19,922 nucleotides of DNA from CAXXOK01 sp964640955 (GTDB lineage Bacteria; Bacillota; Clostridia; Christensenellales; Aristaeellaceae): the NCBI GenBank assembly GCA_964640955.1, contig CAZXJI010000036.1, positions 1 through 19,922 on the forward strand. The letters run 5' to 3'. Below, in pieces: positions 7,044 through 14,189 of this stretch. Positions within the stretch are counted from its first letter, which is position 1, and each line of letters starts with the position of its first letter. The notes beneath the pieces are model-generated. The model was not told the DNA's origin. It saw only the letters and a program-made list of their open reading frames with translations, and searched no databases. A program made the position numbers and the translations under genes.

Positions 7044-7856
7044 TCAGCGCAGCGCGCGCGGCGAGTAGCCGTATTGCTTTTTGAACAGACGATTAAAGGA
7101 GGAAAGGGTACGGAAGCCCACCTCCTCGGAAATCGTGAGAATTTGTTTATGCGTCGTGCGCAGCAGGTGCTCGGCCATGGACAGCCGCACGTGGATCAGG
7201 TACTGCTGGGGGCACATGCCGAGGTTGTCGCGGAACACCTTGCGAAAATAGCTGACGCTCATGTTGCAGTCCCGCGCCAGCTGCTCCACGGTGATATCGG
7301 TGTGGTAGGCCTGGGCAATGTAGTTGATGACGGAGGTGATCTGGTCGGTGAAGCCGCTTCGGCGCAGGGGGCGCGTTTCCGGCTCCAGCCGCTTCACCTT
7401 GGCCAGGAACACCTTAAGGATCATCAGGAACATGTCCCGGTATCCCTCCGGCGTCTCCTCCAGCTCCCGGAACATCATCTCAAACAGGGTGGTCAGCTCC
7501 ATGTTGTAGGTGTTGAAGCTCTGGTACAGGTCGGACGTGACGCCAACCCCGTCCAGATCGACGAAGATGTACTGCCACTGGCTGGGCGGGTCCTCCGGGT
7601 TGGTCATCACGATGTGGGAGTCGTGGATGCAGCCCTTCTGGATCACGGATATGCTGTTGGCCGAAAAAGGATATATTTCCCCGCCGATGAACTGCACCCC
7701 GCTGCCGCTTAAGCACCGGCCGATTTCCAGGCACGCGTGGTAGTGCAGCGAGTGATCCCGCTGGTAGTGCTGGCGGTAGCGTTCCGCGCGCGCGGGGAAC
7801 GCCGGCTGCAGGCCTTTCGGGTCCGGGGCAACGGGAAGAATGGAGCGATTCAGCAT
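7044..7856 (-). CDS. AraC-family transcriptional regulator of the sugar locus
   Basis: A protein of 270 residues. I chose the ATG at 7856 because GGGGAA at 7868-7863 lies 6-7 bases upstream; the frame continues to 7895, but those codons lie over this ribosome binding site. The N-terminal half resembles the AraC cupin that binds sugar (HYHACLEIGRCLSGSGVQFI and the PFSANSISVI segment). The C-terminal ~100 residues carry the two helix-turn-helix motifs: ITVEQLARDCNMSVSYFRKVF, then a second ending in EEVGFRTLSSFNRLFKKQYG and SPRALR. It is convergent with the ARH gene (7 bases apart) and divergent from the substrate-binding protein gene, the usual place for a local activator that senses the imported sugar. 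Confidence 0.92.
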   Translation of the reverse strand: MLNRSILPVAPDPKGLQPAFPARAERYRQHYQRDHSLHYHACLEIGRCLSGSGVQFIGGEIYPFSANSISVIQKGCIHDSHIVMTNPEDPPSQWQYIFVDLDGVGVTSDLYQSFNTYNMELTTLFEMMFRELEETPEGYRDMFLMILKVFLAKVKRLEPETRPLRRSGFTDQITSVINYIAQAYHTDITVEQLARDCNMSVSYFRKVFRDNLGMCPQQYLIHVRLSMAEHLLRTTHKQILTISEEVGFRTLSSFNRLFKKQYGYSPRALR

Positions 7857-7995
7857 AGTTATTTCCCCATATCGCATAGAAATAGTTAATATCATGCTTT
7901 ATGATAAGCGTAAAGGCACAGGAAAGCAAGCGAAAAAAGCGAAACGGCCCCTTTGGCTTGCGTGTGTGCGACAATACGAACGGAGGGAATCCAAT
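7857..7995. promoter_or_regulatory. Divergent control region between araC-type gene and transporter operon
   Basis: This 139-base region must hold both promoters. Visible elements are an inverted repeat TATCAT-GCTTT-ATGATA (7890-7906) and AAGCG-containing repeats at 7906, 7928 and 7937: AAGCGTAAA, then AAGCGAAA twice with a 9-base period. The first and second are 22 bases apart, about two helical turns, as expected for AraC-type half-sites. TATGAT (7900-7905) could be a rightward -10 without a good -35, typical of activator-dependent promoters. No strong unaided promoter is visible, which fits positive control. Confidence 0.4.
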
Positions 7996-9288
7996 ATGAA
8001 GAAAATGGTTGCTCTGTGGCTAAGCCTGGCGCTGCTGATGACGCTTTGCGGCGGCGCGGCCGCGACGGCGGAAAGCGGAAAGATCGAGCTGGTTGGCATG
8101 TGCTGGGGCAGCACCGCCCAATACGAGGAAATGACCGCAAACGTTCTGGCCACCAACCCGGAACTGGCCGCCAAGTACGACATCTCCTGGGTGCTGGGCG
8201 GCAGCGGCGATACCGAGCTTGCGGAAAAGATCCGCCTGGGCCTGTCCTCCGGCGAGCACGTGTGCGACTTCTGCGTGCTCAACTACACCCAGGTGCCGGA
8301 ATTTGCCCGTGAAGGCGTGCTCAACGACATCACCGCCGCCGTGGAGCCCTACCAGCCGACCATGACCACCGCGGCCAAGAGCCTCAGCCAGTACGACGGG
8401 CAGACCATCGCCGTCCCCTTCGAGGTCAAGACGAAGGTCTGGTACTACCGTTCGGACATCTTCGACGCTTGCGGCATCCAGGCCGAGGACGTCAAGACCA
8501 CCGACGATTTTATCGCCGCGGGCCAGAAGATACGGGAAACCTATCCCGACAGCTACCTGTGGAACCTCGGCCGCAACGTGCCCGGCTACAGCTACTACCT
8601 GACGCTCTCCGGCAACGGCGCGAGCTTCTTCGACGCGGACGGCAATTACGATATCGCTTCCGACGAAGGCGTGCGCGCGATGCTGGAAGACTACAAAAAG
8701 ATGGTCGACGCGGGCGTGATCGCCGATATTTCCGACTGGACGACCGACTGGGAAAGCGCCCTGGCGAACGGCACCATCGTCTCCCAGCTTTCCGCCGGCT
8801 GGCTGGGGCAGGACATCTTCCTGCCGACCTATTCCGGCCCGGATAACCAGTGGCAGGTCGCCCTGTGGCCCACCATCGGCGGCACGGACAGCGGCTCGGA
8901 CGCGGGCGGCTCCGTGATGGTCGTACCTTCCTTCTCCCAGCATCCCGACGAGGCGGCGGAGCTCATCGCCTATACCTGCCTGAGCGCCGCGGGTTCCCAG
9001 TGCACCTTCGCCATGACGGGCTCCCTGCCGCAGAACACCGACGTGCTCGCGGACGATTCGCTCTTCGCTGCGCAGGCGGACGGATACTTCGGGCTTTCCT
9101 ACGTGCAGGCGCAGGCCGCCGCGATGGACAAGTTCGCCATCTTCAACTACTCTCCCAACGCCAGCGCCGAGCAGGACATCGTGGTGGAGTACTTCACCAA
9201 GGCGGTGTACGGTGAAATGAGTATCGACGACGCGCTCAACGCCGCGCAGGCCGACCTGACTACCATGATCGGCAACGCCTTCGAATAA
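7996..9288 (+). CDS. Extracellular sugar-binding protein of an ABC transporter
   Basis: A protein of 430 residues from the ATG at 7996, with GGAGGG (7982-7987) 8 bases upstream; the open frame extends back to 7840 but that part is the control region. The signal peptide is clear: MKKMVALWLSLALLMTLCGG, then AAATAES. The region before the cysteine (M-T-L-C) is a poor lipobox, so cleavage by signal peptidase I after ATA is more likely than lipidation. The mature part has features of family 1 solute-binding proteins (ALWPTIGGTDSGSDAGGSVM around the hinge, many surface Trp and Tyr). It should deliver a sugar or oligosaccharide to the two permeases encoded next. Ligand unknown. Confidence 0.92.
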   Translation: MKKMVALWLSLALLMTLCGGAAATAESGKIELVGMCWGSTAQYEEMTANVLATNPELAAKYDISWVLGGSGDTELAEKIRLGLSSGEHVCDFCVLNYTQVPEFAREGVLNDITAAVEPYQPTMTTAAKSLSQYDGQTIAVPFEVKTKVWYYRSDIFDACGIQAEDVKTTDDFIAAGQKIRETYPDSYLWNLGRNVPGYSYYLTLSGNGASFFDADGNYDIASDEGVRAMLEDYKKMVDAGVIADISDWTTDWESALANGTIVSQLSAGWLGQDIFLPTYSGPDNQWQVALWPTIGGTDSGSDAGGSVMVVPSFSQHPDEAAELIAYTCLSAAGSQCTFAMTGSLPQNTDVLADDSLFAAQADGYFGLSYVQAQAAAMDKFAIFNYSPNASAEQDIVVEYFTKAVYGEMSIDDALNAAQADLTTMIGNAFE

Positions 9289-9303
9289 CCGACCCCCGCT
9301 TCC

Positions 9304-9349
9304 GGCCCGCGGCGCGCACGGCGCTTATCCGCCGCCCGCGCCGCGGGCC
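9304..9349 (+). other. Strong intercistronic hairpin after the binding-protein gene
   Basis: A perfect 13-base-pair G+C stem (9304-9316 with 9337-9349) with a 20-base loop lies 15 bases after the stop codon. It is followed only by CTTTGG, not a real U tract. Such hairpins commonly stabilise the 5' part of a transporter mRNA or cause partial termination, so that binding protein is made in excess over permease. That role is inference. Confidence 0.6.
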
Positions 9350-9383
9350 TTTGGACAATAAATGAGGGATGAGGTGCGTCCGC

Positions 9384-10280
9384 ATGCGCAAAGCGCCTGC
9401 TCTTCCAACCCTGCGGGAACGAAACCGGGACGGGATCGTGCCCTATCTGTTCATCCTCCCGTTCGTATTGTCGTTCCTGATCTTCTTCGCTTTTCCGGCC
9501 GGATACTCGCTGGTGCTGAGCTTTTTCAAGTACAAGGGGTACGGCGCGGCGAAGTTCGTCGGGCTGCGCAACTATGCGTCGCTGCTTCGCTACTCCGCGT
9601 TCTGGAAGGCGATCGGCAACACGCTTTTCTACTTCCTCGTCCATCTGGTTCCGGTCATGGGCGGCGCGTTTTTGTTCGCGGTGCTCCTGCAGTCCGGTTC
9701 GCTGGGCAAATGGCAGAAGGTTTTCAAGCCCGTGCTGTTTTTGCCGCAGGTCATTCCGGTGATGGCGGCGGCGCTGACCTTTCGCATCATTTTCGCCACC
9801 AACACGGGGGCGATCAATCAGGTGTTCGGGCTGAGCGTCTCCTGGCTGGAGGACCCGGCGGTCATGCGCTGGTCGGTGGTGATCATGTGCGTGTGGCGTT
9901 CTATCGGCTGGTTCATGATCGTTTTCCTCGCGGGGCTGACGACCATCAACCCCTCGCTGTACGAGGCGGCGATCCTGGACGGCGCGACGTCCTTCCAGCG
10001 GACGGTGCGCATCACCATACCGCTGATGCGTTCCATCTTCCTGTTCGCCTTCATCATGGACGCCATCAGTTCCTTCAAAATCTATACGGAGGTCAACGTC
10101 CTCATCGCGGGCGTGAGCAACGCCCCAACCGACGCGGCCCCGATTATGAACATCGTCACCAGCAACATGACCAACGGCAGTTTCGGCATGGCTTCCGCGG
10201 CCGGGTGGCTGCTGTTCGTCATGATCCTGTTCATTTCCGTGCTGGAACTGATGATGATGCGCGAAAAGGAGGCGGTCTGA
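9384..10280 (+). CDS. ABC sugar transporter permease, MalF/UgpA type (CUT1)
   Basis: A protein of 298 residues. The ATG at 9384 is preferred because GAGGTG (9371-9376) is 7 bases upstream; the in-frame ATG at 9369 has its only purine run directly against it. Six or so membrane helices are visible, beginning with IVPYLFILPFVLSFLIFF. The EAA loop that contacts the ATPase is clear: LYEAAILDGATSFQRTVRIT, followed by IPLM. Its length and an N-terminus ahead of the first helix fit the MalF/UgpA-like half of a carbohydrate importer. It begins after a hairpin downstream of the binding-protein gene and ends 3 bases before the next permease. Confidence 0.93.
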   Translation: MRKAPALPTLRERNRDGIVPYLFILPFVLSFLIFFAFPAGYSLVLSFFKYKGYGAAKFVGLRNYASLLRYSAFWKAIGNTLFYFLVHLVPVMGGAFLFAVLLQSGSLGKWQKVFKPVLFLPQVIPVMAAALTFRIIFATNTGAINQVFGLSVSWLEDPAVMRWSVVIMCVWRSIGWFMIVFLAGLTTINPSLYEAAILDGATSFQRTVRITIPLMRSIFLFAFIMDAISSFKIYTEVNVLIAGVSNAPTDAAPIMNIVTSNMTNGSFGMASAAGWLLFVMILFISVLELMMMREKEAV

Positions 10281-10283
10281 TTG

Positions 10284-11123
10284 ATGGCGATCAGACGCAG
10301 CAAAGGCGCATGGGCCGTTTTCGCAACGCTCGGCCTCGCCAGCCTCCTGGCGCTTCTGCCCCTGTGGGTCATGCTCTGCGACTCCCTCAAAACGGGGTCG
10401 GAGATCGCCGTCAATTCCTGGGGCCTGCCCCAGGTGCCGACGCTTTCCAACTACGTGGACCTGATCAGCTACAATTCGGGCGTGATGGTGCGCACGTTTT
10501 GCAACAGCCTCTTCGTATCGACCACCTACACGCTGCTCACGCTCGCGCTGTCCTGCCTGGCGGCGTTCGCCTTCGCCAAGTACCGTTTCCGCGGCCGAAA
10601 CGCGATCTTCGTGATTCTCATCATGACCATGATGATCCCCGCGGAACTCACGATGCCCGCCATCTACCTGCTGTTTTCCAGAATCGGGATGCTCAACACC
10701 TACTCGATTCAGATCTTCCCGGGCGTGGCGAACGTGTTCTGCCTGTTCATGCTCAAGCAGTACGTGGAATCGCTGCCCGATTCGCTTATCGAGGCGGCGA
10801 AGATCGACGGCGCCGGGCACCTGTATGTGTTCGGCAAGGTGGTGGTGCCCCTTTCACGGCCCGCGCTGGGGGCGCTGGCGGTGCTCACGTTTTTGGGCAA
10901 GTGGAACGACTATCTCTGGCCGCACATCCTGCTGACCAAGACGGACGTGATGCCCATCATGGTCATCCTGCCGACGCTCAACACCTCCACCAGCTACTAC
11001 TCCATTCCCTGGGAGCTGATCCTCGCGGGCTGCACGGTTATCACGCTTCCGCTGATCATCGTCTTTCTGATCTTCCAGGAGCAGTTCATGGCCAGCGTAA
11101 CCCTGGGCGCGGTGAAGGAATAG
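10284..11123 (+). CDS. ABC sugar transporter permease, MalG/UgpE type (CUT1)
   Basis: A protein of 279 residues from the ATG at 10284; a TTG one codon earlier (10281) is better spaced from AGGAGG (10267-10272), so the start could be there. It has six predicted helices, a periplasmic-type loop after the first helix (CDSLKTGSEIAVNSWGLP) and an EAA loop (LIEAAKIDGAGHLYVFGKVV, then VPLSRPA). KWNDYLWP near the fifth helix is typical of MalG-like permeases. It pairs with the upstream permease to form the channel. No ATPase gene follows, so the complex should borrow a shared MsmX/MsiK-type ATPase encoded elsewhere. Confidence 0.93.
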   Translation: MAIRRSKGAWAVFATLGLASLLALLPLWVMLCDSLKTGSEIAVNSWGLPQVPTLSNYVDLISYNSGVMVRTFCNSLFVSTTYTLLTLALSCLAAFAFAKYRFRGRNAIFVILIMTMMIPAELTMPAIYLLFSRIGMLNTYSIQIFPGVANVFCLFMLKQYVESLPDSLIEAAKIDGAGHLYVFGKVVVPLSRPALGALAVLTFLGKWNDYLWPHILLTKTDVMPIMVILPTLNTSTSYYSIPWELILAGCTVITLPLIIVFLIFQEQFMASVTLGAVKE

Positions 11124-11175
11124 CGCGGCCCGGCGGGCACCAAACAATGCTGCAAAATAAGGAGATTCGACCGAC

Positions 11176-12099
11176 ATGGAACACTTTTGCTACGGTACGC
11201 GCGGCGGCTGGGTAAAGCACCCGGCCAACCCGCTGCTCGGCGGAGCCTACGGTACCTGCTTCGACATCGCGATGCTCAAGGAAACCGGCGGGATCAGCAT
11301 GTATTTTTCCTGGCGCGACCGCAAAAGCGTCGCGCTTTCCCGAAGCACGGACGGCGTCCACTGGGACGAACCCGAGCTGTGCGTCGTCCCCCGCGCGACC
11401 GCCGAGGGCTGGGAGGACGAAATCAACCGCCCCTCCGTGGTCAGGCGCGGCGCGATTTACCACATGTGGTACACGGGGCAGTTCAAGGCCGGGCAGGCGG
11501 ACGGGACGTCGCACATTTTTCACGCGGTCAGCGAAGACGGCGTGCGCTTCACCCGCACGGATGAGGAACCCGTGCTTTGCGCGGACGCGCCCTGGGAAAA
11601 GCGGGCTGTCATGTGCCCCTGCGTCCTCTGGGACGGGGAGGCGGGGCGGTATCGCATGTGGTACTCCGGCGGCGAACAGTACGAGCCGACCGCCGTCGGC
11701 TACGCCGAAAGCGCGGACGGGCTCACGTGGCGCAAAAGCCCGCTGAACCCCATTTTTCAGGCCGATCCCGCGTCGGAATGGGAGCAGCACAAGGCGGCGG
11801 GCTGCCAGGTGCTTTGGCACGAGGGCTGGTACTGGATGTTCTATATCGGCTATCACAACGAGTATTTCGCGCAGGTCGGCATGGCGCGCTCCCGCGACGG
11901 CGTAACCGGCTGGGAACGCTCCCCGCTCAACCCCATCGTCGCTCCGGACGAGGGCGCGTGGGACGGCGAAGCGTGCTACAAGCCGTTCGCCCTGCCCATG
12001 GACGATGGCTGGATGCTTTGGTACAACGGCCGCAAAGGCACAAAGGAGCAGATCGGCGCCGCCACCCACGCGGGGACGTCGCTTGTGTTCGGGGAGTGA
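11176..12099 (+). CDS. Five-bladed beta-propeller glycosidase-like protein (GH43/GH32/GH130-like fold)
   Basis: A protein of 307 residues with AAGGAGA 10 bases before its ATG. Repeats spaced through the chain mark propeller blades: STDGVHW, SEDGVRF, SADGLTWRKSPLNPIF and SRDGVTGWERSPLNPI. Each is preceded by a strand containing a W/Y-rich element such as HMWYTGQF, RMWYSGGE, WMFYIGYH and MLWYNGRK. The S-x-D-G repeats and PLNPI segments are typical of GH43/GH32/GH62/GH130-type propellers. Possible catalytic acids are Asp30 (in CFDIAML) and Glu and Asp residues in the blade centres, but I cannot assign them. There is no signal peptide, so it is cytosolic. It lies after the permeases and 5 bases before the next hydrolase gene, with which it is surely co-transcribed. 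Confidence 0.82.
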   Translation: MEHFCYGTRGGWVKHPANPLLGGAYGTCFDIAMLKETGGISMYFSWRDRKSVALSRSTDGVHWDEPELCVVPRATAEGWEDEINRPSVVRRGAIYHMWYTGQFKAGQADGTSHIFHAVSEDGVRFTRTDEEPVLCADAPWEKRAVMCPCVLWDGEAGRYRMWYSGGEQYEPTAVGYAESADGLTWRKSPLNPIFQADPASEWEQHKAAGCQVLWHEGWYWMFYIGYHNEYFAQVGMARSRDGVTGWERSPLNPIVAPDEGAWDGEACYKPFALPMDDGWMLWYNGRKGTKEQIGAATHAGTSLVFGE

Positions 12100-12104
12100 A
12101 CAGT

Positions 12105-13580
12105 ATGCTTCCGGATCTGCAATCACGGCTCGCCGCCTATGTGGAGTCCTTCAACCGCACCGACGAGGAATGCTATGTGCAGGCGATTCCCAACGACGCG
12201 GCATACGCCTTCCTGTCGCCGAGGATTCCGCTTTTGGACTGCCCGGACGCCGAACTGGAAAAAACGTACTACTTCCGGTGGTGGACGTACCGCAAGCACT
12301 TCAAACGAACGCCCTTCGGGCATATCGTGACCGAGTTCCTGCCGCCCGTGCCCTGGGCGGGGCCGTACAATTCCATCAACTGCGCGGCGTGCCACCACAT
12401 CCGGGAAGGGCGGTGGCTGGCCGACCCGGACGGGTGGCTTGGCGAATACATCGACTTCTGGCTGGATGGGCACGGCGACGCCATGGCCTACAGCATGTGG
12501 CCGGCGACCGCGGTGGAGGAATACGCGCTGCTGCACGGCGGCGATACGTTTACGCGGGGCCGTCTGGATCGGCTTGTTGCGCTCTATCGCCGTCGGGAAG
12601 AAGCGGCGCTGCGCCCCTGCGGGCTTTTCTGGTCGGACGACGACCGGGACGGCATGGAATTTTCCATAAGCGGCCCGGGCCTGCGGCCCACGCTGAACAG
12701 CTACCTGTACGGCGACGCCGCGGCGATTGCGCGCATGGCCCGTTGCGCGGGCCGCGCCGAACTGGCCGGCGAGTTTGCGCAGAAGGCGCGGCGCATCCGC
12801 GCGCAGATGGATCGGCTTTTGTGGGACGGCCGTTTTTACAAAACCATTCCCTGCGCCCGCGGGGACGCGGCCGATTTCGACCGCCGCCCCGTCGTCGCCC
12901 CGGAGCACGACGTGCGGGAGCTGATCGGCTACCTGCCCTGGGCTTTCGGCGCGGCGGACGGACAAAAAGCCGCGGCGTTTGCCGCGCTCACGGACGAGGC
13001 GGGCTTCGCCGCACCCCGCGGGCTGACGACCGCCGAGCGCAGGCACCCGCGCTTTAGGTTCGAACACGAGCACGAATGCCTGTGGAACGGCCCCAGCTGG
13101 CCGTTTGCCACGTCGCAGACGCTGGTGGCCGCGGCGGCGCTCCTGCGCGGCGGATGCCGCAACGCGCTGACCCCCGCCGACTATTACCGGATGCTCAGGC
13201 AATACGCCCTCGCGCACCGGCGCACGGACGGGCGGGGGCGCGAGCTGCCCTGGATCGACGAGGACATGGACCCCTTCACCGGCGAATGGATCGCTCGGCG
13301 TATTCTCAAAAGCCGCGGCTGGCGCTCCGGAGAAGGCGGCTACGAACGCGGCAAGGACTACAACCATTCGCTTTTTTGCGATCTGGTGCTTTCGGGGCTG
13401 CTGGGCATCGCGCCGGACGGGCGCGGCGGGCTGACCGCCGATCCCCTGATCCCCGACGACTGGGGCTATTTCTGCGTAATCGGCGTTCCCTTCGCCGGCA
13501 GACGCTGGAACGTGGTTTTCGACCGGAACGGGGAACGCTACGGCCTCGGCGCCGGGCTCAGGGTGCTGGCGGGCGACTGA
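12105..13580 (+). CDS. MGH1/GH63-like (alpha/alpha)6-barrel glycoside hydrolase
   Basis: A protein of 491 residues. The ATG at 12105 is preceded by GGGGAG with 8-base spacing; the much longer frame upstream overlaps the propeller gene and is rejected. Conserved-looking barrel segments are GPYNSINCAACHHIREG (86-102), FWSDDDRDGMEFSISG (175-190, a likely acid site), EHDVRELIGYLPWAF (267-281), CLWNGPSWPFATSQTL (325-340) and GKDYNHSLFCDLVLSGLLGI (416-435). The WNGPSWP element is characteristic of mannosylglycerate-hydrolase-like, GH63 and GH37 barrels. A short beta tail (NVVFDRNGERYGL) closes the domain, as in that group. No signal peptide. It is the last gene of the transporter operon, directly before a terminator, and probably splits the imported oligosaccharide or glycoside. 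Confidence 0.85.
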   Translation: MLPDLQSRLAAYVESFNRTDEECYVQAIPNDAAYAFLSPRIPLLDCPDAELEKTYYFRWWTYRKHFKRTPFGHIVTEFLPPVPWAGPYNSINCAACHHIREGRWLADPDGWLGEYIDFWLDGHGDAMAYSMWPATAVEEYALLHGGDTFTRGRLDRLVALYRRREEAALRPCGLFWSDDDRDGMEFSISGPGLRPTLNSYLYGDAAAIARMARCAGRAELAGEFAQKARRIRAQMDRLLWDGRFYKTIPCARGDAADFDRRPVVAPEHDVRELIGYLPWAFGAADGQKAAAFAALTDEAGFAAPRGLTTAERRHPRFRFEHEHECLWNGPSWPFATSQTLVAAAALLRGGCRNALTPADYYRMLRQYALAHRRTDGRGRELPWIDEDMDPFTGEWIARRILKSRGWRSGEGGYERGKDYNHSLFCDLVLSGLLGIAPDGRGGLTADPLIPDDWGYFCVIGVPFAGRRWNVVFDRNGERYGLGAGLRVLAGD

Positions 13581-13601
13581 CGCGCCCGCAGCCGATCTCC
13601 C

Positions 13602-13640
13602 GGGGCCCCGCGGACCTTTCGGTCCGCGGGGCCCTTCCTT
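13602..13640 (+). terminator. Rho-independent terminator of the sugar operon
   Basis: A perfect 14-base-pair stem GGGCCCCGCGGACC (13603-13616) and GGTCCGCGGGGCCC (13621-13634) closes on a TTTC loop, 22 bases after the stop codon, and is followed by TTCCTT. The stem is very strong and the U tract imperfect. Confidence 0.85.
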
Positions 13641-13687
13641 ATGCGGCGCCCGGTTGTCCGCGCCTGTAAACTTTCTTGATCTGATTC

Positions 13688-13716
13688 TTGACAAACGGCG
13701 CTCTTGATAATAAAAT
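13688..13716 (+). promoter_or_regulatory. Sigma-A promoter of the hydrogenase operon
   Basis: A perfect -35 TTGACA (13688-13693), 17-base spacer, and TAAAAT (13711-13716), five of six matches to TATAAT. Predicted +1 is near 13723. It lies between the sugar-operon terminator and the first hydrogenase gene and is the only strong rightward promoter I see in that interval. Confidence 0.82.
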
Positions 13717-13724
13717 ATCAGCAG

Positions 13725-13742
13725 TGGTTTATTTTTTAACAA
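13725..13742. promoter_or_regulatory. Candidate Rex (NADH/NAD+ sensor) operator
   Basis: TGGTTTATTTTTTAACAA matches the Clostridia Rex consensus TTGTTAA-N4-TTAACAA at 12 of 14 defined positions, with a perfect right half. It begins 8 bases after the -10 box, at the predicted start of transcription, an ideal place for repression. Rex is known to repress fermentative and hydrogenase genes when NADH/NAD+ is low. The consensus is from memory; the position and function fit well. Confidence 0.6.
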
Positions 13743-14189
13743 ACGGTACAAAACAAGACTGTCAGACCGTTTTCACCCCACCGACAGGCACGACTTGATC
13801 CCCCCGAGAACCGTACGACCGTTTCGAACATTTTCATAGAGTATTTCGCCGCACCGACCGGGAACGTCTTTTTTGCATATCTCCGTTTTTCGGACCGTCC
13901 GTAAGCGAGGTGATCCCGGCAGGCGAAGGGCCGCCGTTTTTTTACATGGCGCGGATACGCGCGCGGTTCTTCGCGTGCGCACGGCCTTCGCCGGACGATC
14001 CGCTCTTGCGGCCGGCAGAACGTTCAATGCTTCGCGTTTTCGTAAGACCCGTTTCCTACCGGAACGTCCGATTCCCGCACGACCCGGATAGGGCCGCCGA
14101 TCCCCGCCGCGCCCGGGCGAAAGCCGCCGGAGCGGGAGGAGGCGGTCGTATCGCTGCACAACAACCGAACGGCACGAAGGAGAGAGAGC
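13743..14189 (+). other. Long 5' leader of the hydrogenase operon
   Basis: About 450 bases separate the promoter/Rex region from the first start codon. I see no convincing gene: the frames at 13873-14091 and 13910-14365 lack ribosome binding sites and show no family likeness. The stretch holds several ACCGTTT elements (13766-13772, 13818-13824, and inverted at 13741-13747), two U runs (near 13869-13875 and 13937-13943) and a possible attenuator. I recognise no known riboswitch. Confidence 0.5.
13917..13943 (+). terminator. Possible attenuator hairpin in the hydrogenase leader
   Basis: A short G+C-rich hairpin (CGGC at 13917-13920 pairing with GCCG at 13933-13936 or 13930-13933, with some extra internal pairs) is followed directly by seven T residues (13937-13943). 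The U tract is convincing and the stem is weak, so this may be a conditional terminator or chance. Confidence 0.3.

Noticed and set aside
7840..7995. 52-codon extension of the sugar-binding protein
   Set aside because: It would place a signal peptide in mid-protein and cover the control region; ATG 7996 has a good ribosome binding site.
9147..10820. 557-codon leftward frame antisense to the permeases
   Set aside because: Its His/Arg/Gln/Asp-rich sequence is typical of antisense to membrane-protein codons and it has no start signals.
11577..12104. N-terminal extension of the MGH1-like hydrolase
   Set aside because: It lies over the propeller gene in another frame and shows shadow composition; GGGGAG before the ATG at 12105 fixes the start.
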